The position numbers were made by a program, and so were the translations under genes. A stretch of DNA of 41,854 nt from Akkermansia sp. (GTDB lineage Bacteria > Verrucomicrobiota > Verrucomicrobiia > Verrucomicrobiales > Akkermansiaceae). The DNA is taken from assembly GCA_017937215.1 (NCBI GenBank), contig JAGBDZ010000110.1, positions 1 through 41,854 of the forward strand, in the 5' to 3' direction. The notes beneath the pieces are model-generated. The model was not told the DNA's origin, did not search any database, and saw nothing but the letters and a program-made list of their open reading frames with translations. Each line of letters begins with the position of its first letter. Within the stretch, counting starts at the first letter, position 1. Below are positions 7,625 to 14,417 of this stretch, piece after piece.

Positions 7625-9358
7625 TTATTCCACAGGTTGGAGATCGAAATCGCTGCCGGAGTGGCGGATGTTGTAGGGGACGCCGCCCTTGATGGCGGGG
7701 TAGATATCGTTTCGTTCGATGGTGTTTCCGGAGAAGGTGACATCATCTGCCGAGATGGCAGAGAGCAGGGGGACACGGTGGGTGATGAACTCATTATCCA
7801 CGATGCGGACGTTAGTATGATAGCGCTGCTTCTGCTTGCCGGGCTGGCGAACTTCCGGACAGATGGAGATGATGGCATCGGTGAACTGGTAGAGCCCGGT
7901 CAGCCCGTGGCGGAAGGTGTTGCCCTTGATAAGCACATCCTTGCAGGCGCCGCTTTCGTACCAGCCCTGTGCATCACCGGCCAGGAGAATGGCTGAGCCG
8001 TGGGTGTGGTCGAAGTGATTGCCGATGACCCGCACCGGTTCCGGCGTGGTGAACAGAGCACCGCGGGCGCGGTTGTGGCGGATGAGGTTGTGGCTGAAAT
8101 CTACGCTGGGGTGCCAGTCGGCGTTTTCAATGGCATCCCCCTCACCGATGCCGGCAGGCAGGTCCTCAGCGAGTGTCACTCGCACGTGGCGCGGGTCGAT
8201 GATTTCCACGGCAGCCACCTCAATCTGTTTTGCGTCCACCTCCAGCGTCGGGCCGTGAATGAAGCCCAGCTTTTCGCCGGGAGTCATCACCTCGAATCCG
8301 TAGGCCTGGCCGTGCATGTAGCGGGCGATGAAGGTGCGGCTGTTCTCCACCTTGGTTATGCCGAGGCAGGTGGCGTGCACGTTGATGGCATCGTCCATCA
8401 TGGCTTCATAGGTGGCGCCCTGAACGCTGATGTGTCCGCGGCAGTTGGAGAAGTGGGTGGCATCTGCCGCTGTGGTGTGCATGCGCCCCACGGCACGCAG
8501 ACAGCCACCGCCGCGGATGGTGATATTCTCGCTGCGCTGGGCGATGAGCGCCATCCCCTGGCTGTCGTGGAAAACCACATTATTCAGCGTGGTATCCTTG
8601 GCGCGGTAGAGCAGCATGCCGGGATGCGGGCGGAAGTAGCTGCGCAGCACCAGTGTCTGCCCGACAGAAAGTCCCTTGGCTGCCGCATTTTCGGCAAACC
8701 TTACCCGATTGCCCGAGAGCTTCTCTGCCCGGCCATACCATGCCATGTCGCCTCCACGACCCGTGGGGACCATGCGGCCATCTGACTCGAATGCAAGAGC
8801 ACAGTGAATACTGTCTTTACGGTCATTATTCGTGAGAAGGAACTTGCCGTTTTCCACTGTGTAGCAGCTCGCCGGGCTGAGCTCAACGGTGGTATGGCCA
8901 TTTCTGATTTCGGTAATGCGCCCTTCCGCTGAAAAAGGTTCGGCAAAATCGATGCTGATATCATTGACGGTGACGTCTTCGCTATCCATCAGGACGAACG
9001 GCAGCATCATGCCGTGGAAAATGAACTTCGCACCATTGCCGCAGAGCTGCACATCTTTCAACCCCACCAGCGGCAGGGCTACCGGATGCACCGCCTGCTG
9101 GTCGTGGTTGGAGATATAGAGCTGCATGGGCAGGGCACTGCTCCGGTGGAAATGGTATTCACCAGGTGCAAAGTTAATGCGGCTGGCGCCTTTGGCCCGG
9201 GCGTCATCTATCAGCAGCCTCACCGCAGCACCACAATCCTTGCCGCCCGGCTGCACTCCGTAGTCGGCTGCGTTCAGTTCCATGCCCGTAACAGCATTAA
9301 GTGCAATAGTGGAGACTATGGCACTTGTCATAAAAAGTGGGGCTGTGTGTATGTCCAT
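7625..9358 (-). CDS. GH110 alpha-1,3-galactosidase (blood-group B / alpha-Gal type)
   Basis: A 577-residue right-handed beta-helix enzyme matching glycoside hydrolase family 110, which removes alpha-1,3-linked galactose from blood-group B or linear alpha-Gal glycans with inversion. Signature stretches are MQLYISNHDQ (~78-87), ADATHF (~298-303) and MMDDAINVH (~320-328). Asp299, Asp322 and Asp323 have exactly the +23/+24 spacing of the catalytic and substrate Asp residues I recall for the characterised marine GH110 enzyme (D321, D344, D345). Residues 8-26 form a hydrophobic leader without the usual positive charges, so export is likely but not certain. The start codon follows the Rrf2 stop after a single base, so regulator and enzyme share an mRNA. 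A role in host mucin glycan use fits. Confidence 0.88.
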   Translation of the reverse strand: MDIHTAPLFMTSAIVSTIALNAVTGMELNAADYGVQPGGKDCGAAVRLLIDDARAKGASRINFAPGEYHFHRSSALPMQLYISNHDQQAVHPVALPLVGLKDVQLCGNGAKFIFHGMMLPFVLMDSEDVTVNDISIDFAEPFSAEGRITEIRNGHTTVELSPASCYTVENGKFLLTNNDRKDSIHCALAFESDGRMVPTGRGGDMAWYGRAEKLSGNRVRFAENAAAKGLSVGQTLVLRSYFRPHPGMLLYRAKDTTLNNVVFHDSQGMALIAQRSENITIRGGGCLRAVGRMHTTAADATHFSNCRGHISVQGATYEAMMDDAINVHATCLGITKVENSRTFIARYMHGQAYGFEVMTPGEKLGFIHGPTLEVDAKQIEVAAVEIIDPRHVRVTLAEDLPAGIGEGDAIENADWHPSVDFSHNLIRHNRARGALFTTPEPVRVIGNHFDHTHGSAILLAGDAQGWYESGACKDVLIKGNTFRHGLTGLYQFTDAIISICPEVRQPGKQKQRYHTNVRIVDNEFITHRVPLLSAISADDVTFSGNTIERNDIYPAIKGGVPYNIRHSGSDFDLQPVE

Positions 9359-9359
9359 G

Positions 9360-9782
9360 TTATAAACAGGTTACACCTTGGTTCTTGAGCTCTGCCAGTG
9401 AAATGCCTGACAAGTAGTCCTTGATGGCGTTGTGCAGACCGACCCACACAGGGATAGTAAGGCATTTATCATGCAGCGGGCATTCATTCTCATCCATCGA
9501 GAGGCAGTGCACCGGCGCCAGCCCGCCTTCAGCGGTGCTGAGAATCTCGTATAGCGGGTACTCCGCCGGTTTGCGCGTGAGCATGTAGCCACCGGCCTTG
9601 CCTCGCAGACTCTGGACCAGATTGTCGCGCAGAAGCAGAGCCATGATGCTTTCCATGTACTTGGGCGTGATATTCTGGCGCTCGGAAATTTCGCGCAGTG
9701 CCACGGGGCCATGCTCTCCGTTCTGAGCCAGATCCAGCATAATGCGAAGGGCGTAACGACCCTTTGTAGATATCCTCATCAT
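9360..9782 (-). CDS. Rrf2-family transcriptional regulator with Cys cluster
   Basis: 140 residues. The N-terminal winged helix (RISTKGRYALRIMLDLA, then ISERQNITPKYMESIMALL as recognition region, and SLRGKAGGYML as wing) is classic Rrf2. Three cysteines, Cys93, Cys101 and Cys107 (CLSMDENECPLHDKC), sit where IscR/NsrR/RsrR hold an iron-sulfur cluster, so redox, iron or NO sensing is likely (family knowledge). Two ATGs in a row (9782, 9779) are possible; the second gives the more usual MRISTKGRYALR beginning. It heads the operon with the GH110 galactosidase. A perfect 15-bp inverted repeat covers its own -10 element, indicating autoregulation. Confidence 0.92.
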   Translation of the reverse strand: MMRISTKGRYALRIMLDLAQNGEHGPVALREISERQNITPKYMESIMALLLRDNLVQSLRGKAGGYMLTRKPAEYPLYEILSTAEGGLAPVHCLSMDENECPLHDKCLTIPVWVGLHNAIKDYLSGISLAELKNQGVTCL

Positions 9783-9818
9783 AAGACGTGCTGTTATACT
9801 ATAATAACAGCACGTCTT
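9783..9818. promoter_or_regulatory. 15-bp perfect inverted repeat, probable Rrf2 operator
   Basis: Arms 9783-9797 (AAGACGTGCTGTTAT) and 9804-9818 are exact reverse complements around the 6-bp centre ACTATA (9798-9803). The centre is itself the -10 hexamer of the leftward promoter, and the arm next to the gene touches its ATG. A regulator bound here would block RNA polymerase. The mRNA would begin inside the gene-proximal arm, so the repeat is more plausibly an operator than an RNA hairpin. Confidence 0.75.
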
Positions 9819-9825
9819 GCGTCAA
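9798..9825 (-). promoter_or_regulatory. Promoter of the Rrf2-GH110 operon
   Basis: Reading leftward: TTGACG (9820-9825), 16-bp spacer formed by one arm of the palindrome, and TATAGT (9798-9803). Expected +1 is about 8 nt before the first ATG; no Shine-Dalgarno sequence is present. Confidence 0.7.
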
Positions 9826-9837
9826 GAGAAAAGATAC

Positions 9838-9853
9838 TTTTCCTGTAGGAAAA
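9838..9853 (-). terminator. Small hairpin after dnaA
   Basis: Leftward TTTTCC-TACA-GGAAAA followed by GTATCTTTTCTC. The 6-bp stem is short and A/T-rich, and the T-run is interrupted, so termination may be partial. Confidence 0.4.
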
Positions 9854-9860
9854 TGTGTAA

Positions 9861-11264
9861 TTAAGCAAGAGCTTCTTCAAAACGACCGAGCATATCGCGC
9901 AGACCACTGTCAGAACTAAGCTTGGATTCCACCGTGTGGAGAGCATGCAGTACCGTGGAGTGGTCGCGGCCGAAGGCTGCGCCGATATCCTGAAGACTGC
10001 TGCCGGTGTGGCGGCGGGCCAGGAACATGGCCACCTGGCGAGGGTGTGCTACGGAAGCCAGCCGACGGCGGCTGTCCAGGTCCTCCACACGCAGGCCGAA
10101 CTCAGCAGCCACGCGCTGCTTGATATCAGCAATGCTCACGCCGGTAGCGCAGGACTGCTGGGGCATGAGGTCAGCCAGGTTGGTGCGCAGGAACGCGATG
10201 GAGGGGCAGCTGTTGCTGAAGGAAGCAATGGTGCTGGTGCGAACGAGAGCACCTTCGAGTGCACGTACAGACTGCGTGATATTGCGAGCCAGGAACTCGA
10301 TGACGTCATTGCTGAGCAGGTTGGTCGTCCAGCGCTGCATCTTCTGGCGGAGAATAGCCATGCGCATCTCATAACAGGGAGCAGTGAGCTCCACCGTCAT
10401 ACCCTGGGAGAAACGAGTCTTGAGTCGGTCATCCATCTTGGTGATGCGGGCGGCGGGACAGTCTGCGGAGAGTACAATCTGCTTGCCGCTTTCGAAAAGC
10501 GCATTGAAGGTGTGGAAGAACTCCTCCTGGGTCTTGTCGGCACGGGCCATGAACTGCACATCATCGATGAGCAGCACATCTACCTTGCGGTACTTCTTGC
10601 GGAATACCTCCAGCGCATCCCCACGCTTACGTATAGCCTCAATGTAGGAGTTCGTGAACTGCTCGCTGGTCACATAGAGCACATTCACGTTTTCGCGGCG
10701 GGCGCGCAGGGCATTGCCGATTGCGTGAAGCAGGTGCGTTTTACCCATTCCGGAGTTGCCATAGATGAACAGCGGGTTGAACAGGCGCTCGGGGCTGTTC
10801 ACCAGGGCCTGGGCTGCTGCGTAGGCCAGCTGGTTGTTGGCGCCAACCACGTAGTTGTCGAACGTATAGTCGGCGTTCAGCTGAGTCTGCTGCTTGCTGT
10901 TGCTTCTGGGGGATTTTGCGGCGCGGCGCGGGGCCGGGGCAATCTTCTTTTCTTCTGCCACGGGGGCAGGGCAGGCGTCCTCCGCCTGCGGTGCGGGGGC
11001 TGTGCCAGCCTCCACAAAATTAAGTTCGCGGGCGCCTCCCAGTACTCGGGAAGCAGAATGGGCGATGCTATCGCTGTAATTCATCTCCAGCCAGATGAAA
11101 GGCATGTCCGACGGGTACTCAATGATGAGCTGGCTGCCGGTATCCTCCATCAGGCGCAGTTGGGAAACAAAATCGCTAGCATATCCTCCCGCCTGACCAA
11201 GCGTGCGCATATCCTCCATGATTTGCGCCCACAAGGTCTCAGTCTCCTGTTGCTTTTTCTCCAT
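9861..11264 (-). CDS. dnaA: Chromosomal replication initiator DnaA
   Basis: Binds DnaA boxes at the origin, opens the duplex and recruits the replicative helicase. In 467 residues: N-terminal domain I (1-75), a variable Ala/Pro-rich linker (86-128), the AAA+ domain from about 130 with Walker A GNSGMGKT (169-176) and Walker B VLLIDDVQF (230-238), and a C-terminal DNA-binding domain with the signature GRDHSTVLHALHTVE near the end. The linker is short and its start agrees with a complete domain I. dnaN is not adjacent; the flanks are the Rrf2 operon and thiL. No clear Shine-Dalgarno precedes the ATG. Confidence 0.97.
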   Translation of the reverse strand: MEKKQQETETLWAQIMEDMRTLGQAGGYASDFVSQLRLMEDTGSQLIIEYPSDMPFIWLEMNYSDSIAHSASRVLGGARELNFVEAGTAPAPQAEDACPAPVAEEKKIAPAPRRAAKSPRSNSKQQTQLNADYTFDNYVVGANNQLAYAAAQALVNSPERLFNPLFIYGNSGMGKTHLLHAIGNALRARRENVNVLYVTSEQFTNSYIEAIRKRGDALEVFRKKYRKVDVLLIDDVQFMARADKTQEEFFHTFNALFESGKQIVLSADCPAARITKMDDRLKTRFSQGMTVELTAPCYEMRMAILRQKMQRWTTNLLSNDVIEFLARNITQSVRALEGALVRTSTIASFSNSCPSIAFLRTNLADLMPQQSCATGVSIADIKQRVAAEFGLRVEDLDSRRRLASVAHPRQVAMFLARRHTGSSLQDIGAAFGRDHSTVLHALHTVESKLSSDSGLRDMLGRFEEALA

Positions 11265-11593
11265 CGTTTTTGTTTCCGTCTCGTTCCGTAGGTTTCTGTA
11301 AGTTTTTTCCTCCGCCGGGGGAGGGCGGGGTGCAATATGCCACGTACCCTCGCTCAGAAAAAGATTTTTTTCTGCATGCGGTCACGCGTTGCATGCGGAA
11401 AGCTGTGTTCCATGAGCGTTCCACAGGGAAAATTTTTTTTTGTAAATCCACTGGTCTAATGTTAACTTTTCTTGATATTTTTGCAATACTTGAACTGCGG
11501 TGCGGGAAGGGGTGTGGAACCTTGGTGTCTAAAAGCCACAAAGCATTAAGCTGCAAAGCAGTGGAATAAATTAAAATATTTTTAACAAAAGAA
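11265..11593. other. dnaA upstream region, possible origin or control region
   Basis: About 330 bp without a gene. Visible elements are a 9-bp direct repeat TGCATGCGG at 11373-11381 and 11390-11398; GTTCCACA at 11418-11425 with its inverted partner TGTGGAAC at 11513-11520; and A/T-rich blocks around 11429-11450 and 11565-11593 that could unwind easily. The GTTCCACA sites share only CCACA with the classical DnaA box TTATCCACA, so an oriC call is weak; autoregulation of dnaA is an equally good explanation. Confidence 0.3.
11459..11486 (-). promoter_or_regulatory. Candidate dnaA promoter
   Basis: Reading leftward: TTGCAA (11481-11486), 16 bp, TAACAT (11459-11464). It would give a leader of roughly 190 nt, unlike most promoters in this window, so another promoter may exist. 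Confidence 0.35.
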
Positions 11594-11619
11594 AAAGAGG
11601 GCTTAAGAAAGCCCTCTTT
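11594..11619 (-). terminator. Terminator of the thiL operon
   Basis: 11-bp perfect stem AAAGAGGGCTT / AAGCCCTCTTT with a 4-nt loop; leftward it continues into TTTTCTTTTG. It lies 20 nt after the thiL stop. Confidence 0.85.
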
Positions 11620-11639
11620 AAAAGCTATTTACTAGGCGT

Positions 11640-12524
11640 TTACGAGCAAAAATGCTGCCATCCGGAGCGCAGGTTTTCGGTCTTTCCGGAGGTCAATCTG
11701 CCGATGTTACGCAAGGTCGTTGCAAACGTGGAGTTTGCGAGTTTTTCAGCTGCTGCCGGAGGCAGTGCGAGGAGGAGTTCGTAGTCCTCGCCGTGTGAAA
11801 CAGCATCCTGAATCGAAAAACCGGGACGGCAAGGCAAGGCTGCTTCATCGATTTCAAAACCACAGCCAGAGGCGGCCGCCAGGCGTGGCAGATCGCTCCC
11901 GAGACCGTCGGACAGGTCCATCATGGCAGAAGGGCGTATACCGGCCTTCAGAAGCTCTCTGGCGAGCTCTACGCGAGGTTCGAAGTCCAGGTGCCACTCA
12001 GTAGGGAATGACCCGCCCAGCACGCCGGAAACGAATAAGAGGTCTCCCGGGGCACCGCCGGAGCGGAGCACAGCCTGGCCACGCTCCACCTTACCCGAGA
12101 GAGCCACGTTGATGACCAGGCCATCACAGGGGAGACCGGAGGTTTCGCCCCCGGCGAGCGAGATGCCGAATTGCGCAGCAAGCGCGTTCATGCCCCGGTA
12201 GATGCCTTCCAGCAGTTCCACCGGTCGTGTAGGGTGGCAGAGTACAGTAACGAGGGCATGCTCGGGGATGCCGCCCATGGCCGCGATATCAGACACAGCG
12301 CGAGCCAGGGCCTTGCGGCCGATGCGCTCGGGTCGCGTGTCGGGGGTAAAGTGGAGATTTTCTACCACCACATCGGTTTTGAGCAGGGTGTCCCACTCAT
12401 CATTGCGCGCCACCACCGCACAATCATCCCCCGGGCCGATGATGAGGGAATCGTTTACCGGAATGTGGTGGAGGATGCGCCGCAGAATGGCATTTTCGCC
12501 GAGCTCAGACAGAAGCGGGGACAT
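11640..12524 (-). CDS. thiL: Thiamine-monophosphate kinase
   Basis: Phosphorylates thiamine monophosphate to thiamine pyrophosphate, the last step of cofactor synthesis. The 294-residue length is slightly short for the family (about 310-330). Recognisable stretches are IIGPGDDCAVV, LLKTDVVVENLHF, ALARAVSDIAAMGG (metal-binding Asp), GGETSG and the C-terminal MMDLSDGLGSDLPRLA. It belongs to the PurM/ThiL/SelD ATP-binding superfamily. It is the last gene of the long leftward block, 9 nt after the CPBP gene, and precedes a strong terminator. No other thiamine gene is nearby. Confidence 0.95.
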   Translation of the reverse strand: MSPLLSELGENAILRRILHHIPVNDSLIIGPGDDCAVVARNDEWDTLLKTDVVVENLHFTPDTRPERIGRKALARAVSDIAAMGGIPEHALVTVLCHPTRPVELLEGIYRGMNALAAQFGISLAGGETSGLPCDGLVINVALSGKVERGQAVLRSGGAPGDLLFVSGVLGGSFPTEWHLDFEPRVELARELLKAGIRPSAMMDLSDGLGSDLPRLAAASGCGFEIDEAALPCRPGFSIQDAVSHGEDYELLLALPPAAAEKLANSTFATTLRNIGRLTSGKTENLRSGWQHFCS

Positions 12525-12533
12525 GGCAGGGGG

Positions 12534-13334
12534 TTACATGAGCAGGATTGCGATAGAACTGATGCCGTTGAAAAGCATGTGGAAAATGACCGGCATCCAG
12601 AGAGTGCGGGTTTTCTCGTAGAAAAAGCACTGCACCAGACCGAACAGGAAGAGCGGCACAAACTGAGCAAGGGAGGCATGCACTGCGCTGAAAAGAACAG
12701 AAGACGCCAGTGCCGCCCAGAAGATATTGCTCTTTTGCTTAAGGATGTTGTAGATAAAGCCGCGGAAGCAGCACTCTTCCGTCACAGGGGCAACGATAAC
12801 GGCCATAATCACCATCACAAGCTTGATCGGCAAGGGCCCTTTGGCCATGTTGTCCACCACATCCTGCTGCTCCGGGCACTGTGTGTACTCAATCAGGAGT
12901 CTGGTGAACCCGCTCAGCTCCATGGCCTGCGATGCCAGCAGCAAGACTGCCAGGCCGGCAAACATCAGCCCAATTTTTTTTCCCGTGGAAATGATGGGCA
13001 GATTCCGGGCGGGCAGGGTGAAATAGATGATGAGGAACGGCACGTAGAGGGCTGTTTGAATAATGGCGCTGCTGATAAGATTCAGCATATCCATCTGGGC
13101 TTCCGGAGTAGCCGGCTCCATGCACTGGGCAACGGAGGCCATACCGAACGTGATAGTGAAGAAAGCGGTGTAGAATTGCGCTATAAAATTGGGGAAATTA
13201 CTGCCCGGAAACAAAGGAACCGGTGGAATCCCCTCCGGGTCGCGCCGGAGATAGGTGCCGACAATCGCGAGGATAAGGCAGAATGAGATACTGCCGACAA
13301 TGAGGAGAATATCAATCTGTAAATGCAGGGGCAT
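12534..13334 (-). CDS. CPBP-family intramembrane metalloprotease
   Basis: 266 residues starting MPLHLQIDILLIVG. Multiple membrane helices (about 8-28, 55-72, 86-106, 120-140, 172-188, 205-222, 228-240, 246-264). The CPBP/Abi motifs are all present: EECCFRG (186-192), a His at 219 (FSAVHA) and FHMLFN (251-256). Members cleave prenylated or other membrane substrates, or act in bacteriocin immunity; which applies here cannot be read. A longer upstream frame overlaps the phosphopantetheinyl transferase and is not used; the chosen ATG lies 4 nt after that gene's stop. Confidence 0.88.
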   Translation of the reverse strand: MPLHLQIDILLIVGSISFCLILAIVGTYLRRDPEGIPPVPLFPGSNFPNFIAQFYTAFFTITFGMASVAQCMEPATPEAQMDMLNLISSAIIQTALYVPFLIIYFTLPARNLPIISTGKKIGLMFAGLAVLLLASQAMELSGFTRLLIEYTQCPEQQDVVDNMAKGPLPIKLVMVIMAVIVAPVTEECCFRGFIYNILKQKSNIFWAALASSVLFSAVHASLAQFVPLFLFGLVQCFFYEKTRTLWMPVIFHMLFNGISSIAILLM

Positions 13335-13338
13335 ATGT

Positions 13339-13911
13339 TTATGAGAAAGCCACGGCTCCGCAGTAGCCGGGCATGGGGGTGAATAACTGTACTTCGGGGG
13401 AATGAGCAAATAAGCAACGGATGCGGCCCTGGAAATAGATGAAGGGATAGTTCCGGGCATTCCACATGGTGTCACCTGCGTACTTGACCAGAGCCTCGGC
13501 GGCACACCAGCATGCAAAGAACTCATCCTGGCGGCATCCCCGTGTGCAGAAGGTTTCGTATTGTTCCGGAGCCATGAATCGGGCCGCCAGAGAGCGGTAA
13601 TTCCGCTCCCTTACCTGCTCAACATCCACCCCGATGGCCCGGTGGTGAAACGCCAGACAAAGGCAATCTCCGGAATGGCTGATGTTGAAGGGCTGCGCGG
13701 CGCACTCCGGTTTTCCATGCTCACCGTATTCAAAATTGATATCACGGGCTGATATGCCGGTCCGGCGGGCGAGTTCCCGGCGCAGCAGGGTGCGGATGAG
13801 CGCAAATCGAGGCCCACGGCGGTCAGCCATCGCCAGTTCATCCTGCGGCAGCAAATCCAGTGCTGCTGCAGATGCGGAAATCTCTGCCAGATTGTATATC
13901 AGGTAGTCCAT
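13339..13911 (-). CDS. 4'-phosphopantetheinyl transferase superfamily protein (Sfp type)
   Basis: Transfers 4'-phosphopantetheine from CoA onto a Ser of acyl- or peptidyl-carrier proteins. 190 residues, somewhat short for the Sfp class. Family motifs appear in order: GKPECAAQPFNISHSGD, IGVDVEQ with metal-binding Asp and Glu, and FACWCAAEALVKYAG, a variant of the WxxKEAxxK motif. The carrier protein is not encoded nearby; no NRPS or PKS gene is present, so it may serve the fatty-acid ACP. It is 2 nt after the metallophosphoesterase gene in the same block. Confidence 0.88.
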   Translation of the reverse strand: MDYLIYNLAEISASAAALDLLPQDELAMADRRGPRFALIRTLLRRELARRTGISARDINFEYGEHGKPECAAQPFNISHSGDCLCLAFHHRAIGVDVEQVRERNYRSLAARFMAPEQYETFCTRGCRQDEFFACWCAAEALVKYAGDTMWNARNYPFIYFQGRIRCLFAHSPEVQLFTPMPGYCGAVAFS

Positions 13912-13913
13912 GG

Positions 13914-14405
13914 CTATATATTAATAATGCTGACGGTGTTCGTTACAGTGTCGTAAATACCGATACTCGGCACCCCTTGCCGCCCATAGACCTCACCGGG
14001 ATTTGCCAGTAAGGTGCGCCCGATAGTGCGTTGTTCCGGAACGTGCGTGTGGCCGAAAAAGACGGCATCATATAGCCCGCATTCTGCCGCTTTGCCGGCA
14101 GACCAGGGGAAATGCGTAAAAAATACGCGTCGGCCGTCCAGAACGATGTCCGCACTTTCGCAGTGCAGGGTGGTATCCGACCACTGCGCTGCCGCTTTTC
14201 TGAAAGCACCGATTTCGTATTCATTGTTACCGAAAACCAGGTCAATGGGGTGGTGCCACTCCACGCGCAGTGTGCGGAATGTACTCATGGCGGCCATGTC
14301 GCCCATGAAAAGCATATGCGTGCAACCCTGCTCCTGCGCGGCGTGCAGCGCCAGCAGCAGGTGCGTGGTGTGGTCGTGTATGTCTGATAACAAAGCTACT
14401 CGCAT
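13914..14405 (-). CDS. YfcE/MJ0936-type metallophosphoesterase
   Basis: 163-residue calcineurin-like phosphodiesterase of the small YfcE class. Metal-binding motifs are complete: SDIHD (residues 7-11), MGDMA (~34-38), GNNEYE (~59-64), a lone His in FFTHFPW, and GHTHVP near residue 118. Such enzymes hydrolyse phosphodiesters in vitro; the natural substrate is unknown. The first ATG gives a typical MRVALLSDIHD beginning. It lies 12 nt after the coiled-coil gene of the GTPase system and 2 nt before the phosphopantetheinyl transferase, so it could belong functionally to either side. Confidence 0.92.
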   Translation of the reverse strand: MRVALLSDIHDHTTHLLLALHAAQEQGCTHMLFMGDMAAMSTFRTLRVEWHHPIDLVFGNNEYEIGAFRKAAAQWSDTTLHCESADIVLDGRRVFFTHFPWSAGKAAECGLYDAVFFGHTHVPEQRTIGRTLLANPGEVYGRQGVPSIGIYDTVTNTVSIINI

Positions 14406-14417
14406 ATGGTATTTCTC

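Noticed and set aside
9936..11291. Long plus-strand frame opposite dnaA (451 codons), and a similar one opposite gltX (5380-6651)
   Set aside because: Both mirror conserved genes and show the same His/Gly/Val-rich composition as other antisense frames.
11404..11520. GTTCCACA sites as true DnaA boxes
   Set aside because: Only the CCACA end matches the consensus, and there are two sites in opposite orientation 95 bp apart, not a cluster.
12171..13286. 371-codon plus-strand frame opposite thiL and the CPBP gene
   Set aside because: Its translation is Arg/His/Gln-rich without a fold-like pattern, and both minus-strand genes have clear motifs.
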